Source: Cyanobacteria bacterium UBA9971 (GTDB lineage Bacteria; Cyanobacteriota; Vampirovibrionia; Gastranaerophilales; UBA9971). From it: a stretch of 6,752 nucleotides of DNA. The stretch lies in contig DNRP01000135.1 of assembly GCA_003499955.1 (NCBI GenBank), forward strand, positions 1 to 6,752. Reading direction: 5' to 3'. Both the position numbers and the translations under genes were made by a program. Under the pieces are notes generated by a model that saw nothing but the letters and a program-made list of their open reading frames with translations, ran no database searches and was not told the origin of the DNA. Shown piece after piece: positions 6,254-6,752 of the stretch (position 1 is the stretch's first letter; every line of letters begins with the position of its first letter).

Positions 6254-6532
6254 TTAACCGGCGCAACCGCCGCTGTCTTTAAAAAACGAACTGGTAGCCT
6301 CAACAAAACCTACCTTCTTAAATCTATCTACCCAATATTCAGCCATTGATTCGTGACTGCGAGCCTTCCTGAAAAGCCCTGCACTTAATGGCTTGGTTTC
6401 TTCTTTTATAAATTTATCAGCAATCTCTTCTTTAATTTTATTGTTTAAGAAAATTTGTTTAATCTCCCCACAAGCATTACACCCGAAAGCCGGTTTGTTG
6501 TTTTTTTGAATATTAAGTCCTATTGTTTGCAT
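6254..6532 (-). CDS. Hypothetical small protein, 92 residues, CNAC motif and GGCAG C-terminus
   Basis: I do not recognise this protein. I placed the start at the ATG at 6532 because a perfect AAGGAG (6539-6544) lies 6 bases upstream; an in-frame ATG at 6562 would add ten residues but would put that site inside the coding region. The leader MQTIGLNIQKNNKPAFG runs straight into C18-N-A-C21, a CxxC pair. A charged, mostly helical middle follows (about 25-75, for example NKIKEEIADKFIKEE). The end is SFFKDSGGCAG, with a third cysteine, C90, three residues from the C-terminus. No transmembrane span is seen. The cysteines could bind a metal or form disulfides; neither is shown. It is the first gene of a probable pair with the 110-residue protein, and divergent from purD. 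Confidence 0.78.
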   Translation of the reverse strand: MQTIGLNIQKNNKPAFGCNACGEIKQIFLNNKIKEEIADKFIKEETKPLSAGLFRKARSHESMAEYWVDRFKKVGFVEATSSFFKDSGGCAG

Positions 6533-6538
6533 TTGTTT

Positions 6539-6544
6539 CTCCTT
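6539..6544 (-). promoter_or_regulatory. Shine-Dalgarno sequence that sets the start of the 92-residue protein
   Basis: AAGGAG on the minus strand ends 6 bases before the ATG at 6532. This decides against the upstream in-frame ATG at 6562, which has only a distant GGAGA. Confidence 0.8.
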
Positions 6545-6594
6545 ATAAGTTTTAAATTTCATTTTTTTATCAATACACTTACATAAATCTCCTG

Positions 6595-6624
6595 AATATA
6601 AAAAATTGACACCTACTGCAACAA
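6595..6624 (-). promoter_or_regulatory. Candidate promoter for the two small genes
   Basis: On the minus strand, TTGTTG (6619-6624) and TATATT (6595-6600) are 18 bases apart. The start would be near 6588, about 55 bases before the ATG. TTGCAG (6616-6621) is an alternative -35 but is only 15 bases away. Moderate fit only. Confidence 0.4.
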
Positions 6625-6627
6625 AAA

Positions 6628-6655
6628 TTTACAAAAAACAATTTATTGTTATAAT
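6628..6655 (+). promoter_or_regulatory. Sigma70-type promoter of purD with a palindrome in its spacer
   Basis: TTTACA (6628-6633, 5/6 match) and TATAAT (6650-6655, perfect) are 16 bases apart. The start would be near 6662, about 25 bases before the purD ATG. The palindrome AACAAT-TT-ATTGTT (6637-6650) fills most of the spacer and touches the -10, where a repressor would block polymerase. Confidence 0.6.
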
Positions 6656-6686
6656 TAAATTTGTATTTGATTGAAAGCAGATTTGT

Positions 6687-6752
6687 ATGAAAGTTTTAGT
6701 CTTAGGTTCAGGCGGAAAAGAACACGCCATTATCTGGAAATTGTCGCAAAGT
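6687..6752 (+). CDS. purD: Phosphoribosylamine--glycine ligase PurD (partial; N-terminus only)
   Basis: Only the first 22 codons are present, reading MKVLVLGSGGKEHAIIWKLS then QS. VLGSGGKEHAI is the hallmark start of GAR synthetase: a beta strand and glycine-rich turn followed by the (R/K)EHA motif of the N-terminal domain. The enzyme joins glycine to phosphoribosylamine using ATP, the second step of de novo purine synthesis. The usual length is about 420-430 residues, so almost all lies beyond the right edge. The Shine-Dalgarno sequence is weak (GAAAG about 9 bases upstream). It is divergent from the two small genes and from purH. The residue pattern is distinctive, so the call is firm despite the short length. 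Confidence 0.92.
   Translation, partial: MKVLVLGSGGKEHAIIWKLSQS

Noticed and set aside
6606..6611. A perfect TTGACA on the plus strand upstream of purD
   Set aside because: The hexamer 17 bases downstream (TTACAA) is a poor -10, and the good TATAAT is 38 bases away. The TTTACA/TATAAT pair fits better.

Overview
The window is a stretch of AT-rich bacterial chromosome. Nearly every gene is on the minus strand; only purD, at the right edge, is on the plus strand. The mix of genes suggests a Cyanobacteriota-related, non-photosynthetic lineage, with gut Vampirovibrionia/Gastranaerophilales ('Melainabacteria') as the best guess. The reasons are a Ski2-type DEVH helicase of the kind common in cyanobacteria, the low GC, and small lineage-specific proteins whose N-termini end in an F-G or F-S motif. 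This assignment is inference from remembered family patterns; no marker gene here proves it.

Layout, left to right. Positions 1-1271 hold the N-terminal half of a Ski2-like RNA helicase (minus strand, C-terminus beyond the left edge). Positions 1363-2355 hold a 330-residue, probably membrane-bound protein with an HEIGH zinc-protease motif. Positions 2440-3384 hold ybaB and recR, abutting with no spacer, a nucleoid/recombination-repair pair. Positions 3451-4065 hold plsY (acyl-phosphate:glycerol-3-phosphate acyltransferase). A dispersed-repeat-like palindromic element of about 93 bp (4083-4175) separates plsY from purH (4194-5747). Upstream of purH are a good sigma70-type promoter, a 20-bp dyad over the probable transcription start, a strong hairpin terminator and a triplicated 9-mer. 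Positions 5865-6532 hold two small genes of unknown function, probably co-transcribed. Positions 6533-6686 are a divergent promoter region, and the first 22 codons of purD begin at 6687.

Functionally, purD and purH both belong to de novo purine synthesis (second step, and the last two steps) but are transcribed divergently with the two small genes between them. recR/ybaB act in DNA repair and nucleoid binding, plsY starts phospholipid synthesis, and the helicase probably acts on RNA. The least understood items are the HEIGH membrane protein, the two small proteins with similar N-terminal leaders, the palindromic element, and the operator-like dyads at the two pur promoters.

There is no gene-free stretch longer than about 160 bases. 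I saw no tRNA, rRNA, CRISPR array, transposase or prophage gene.
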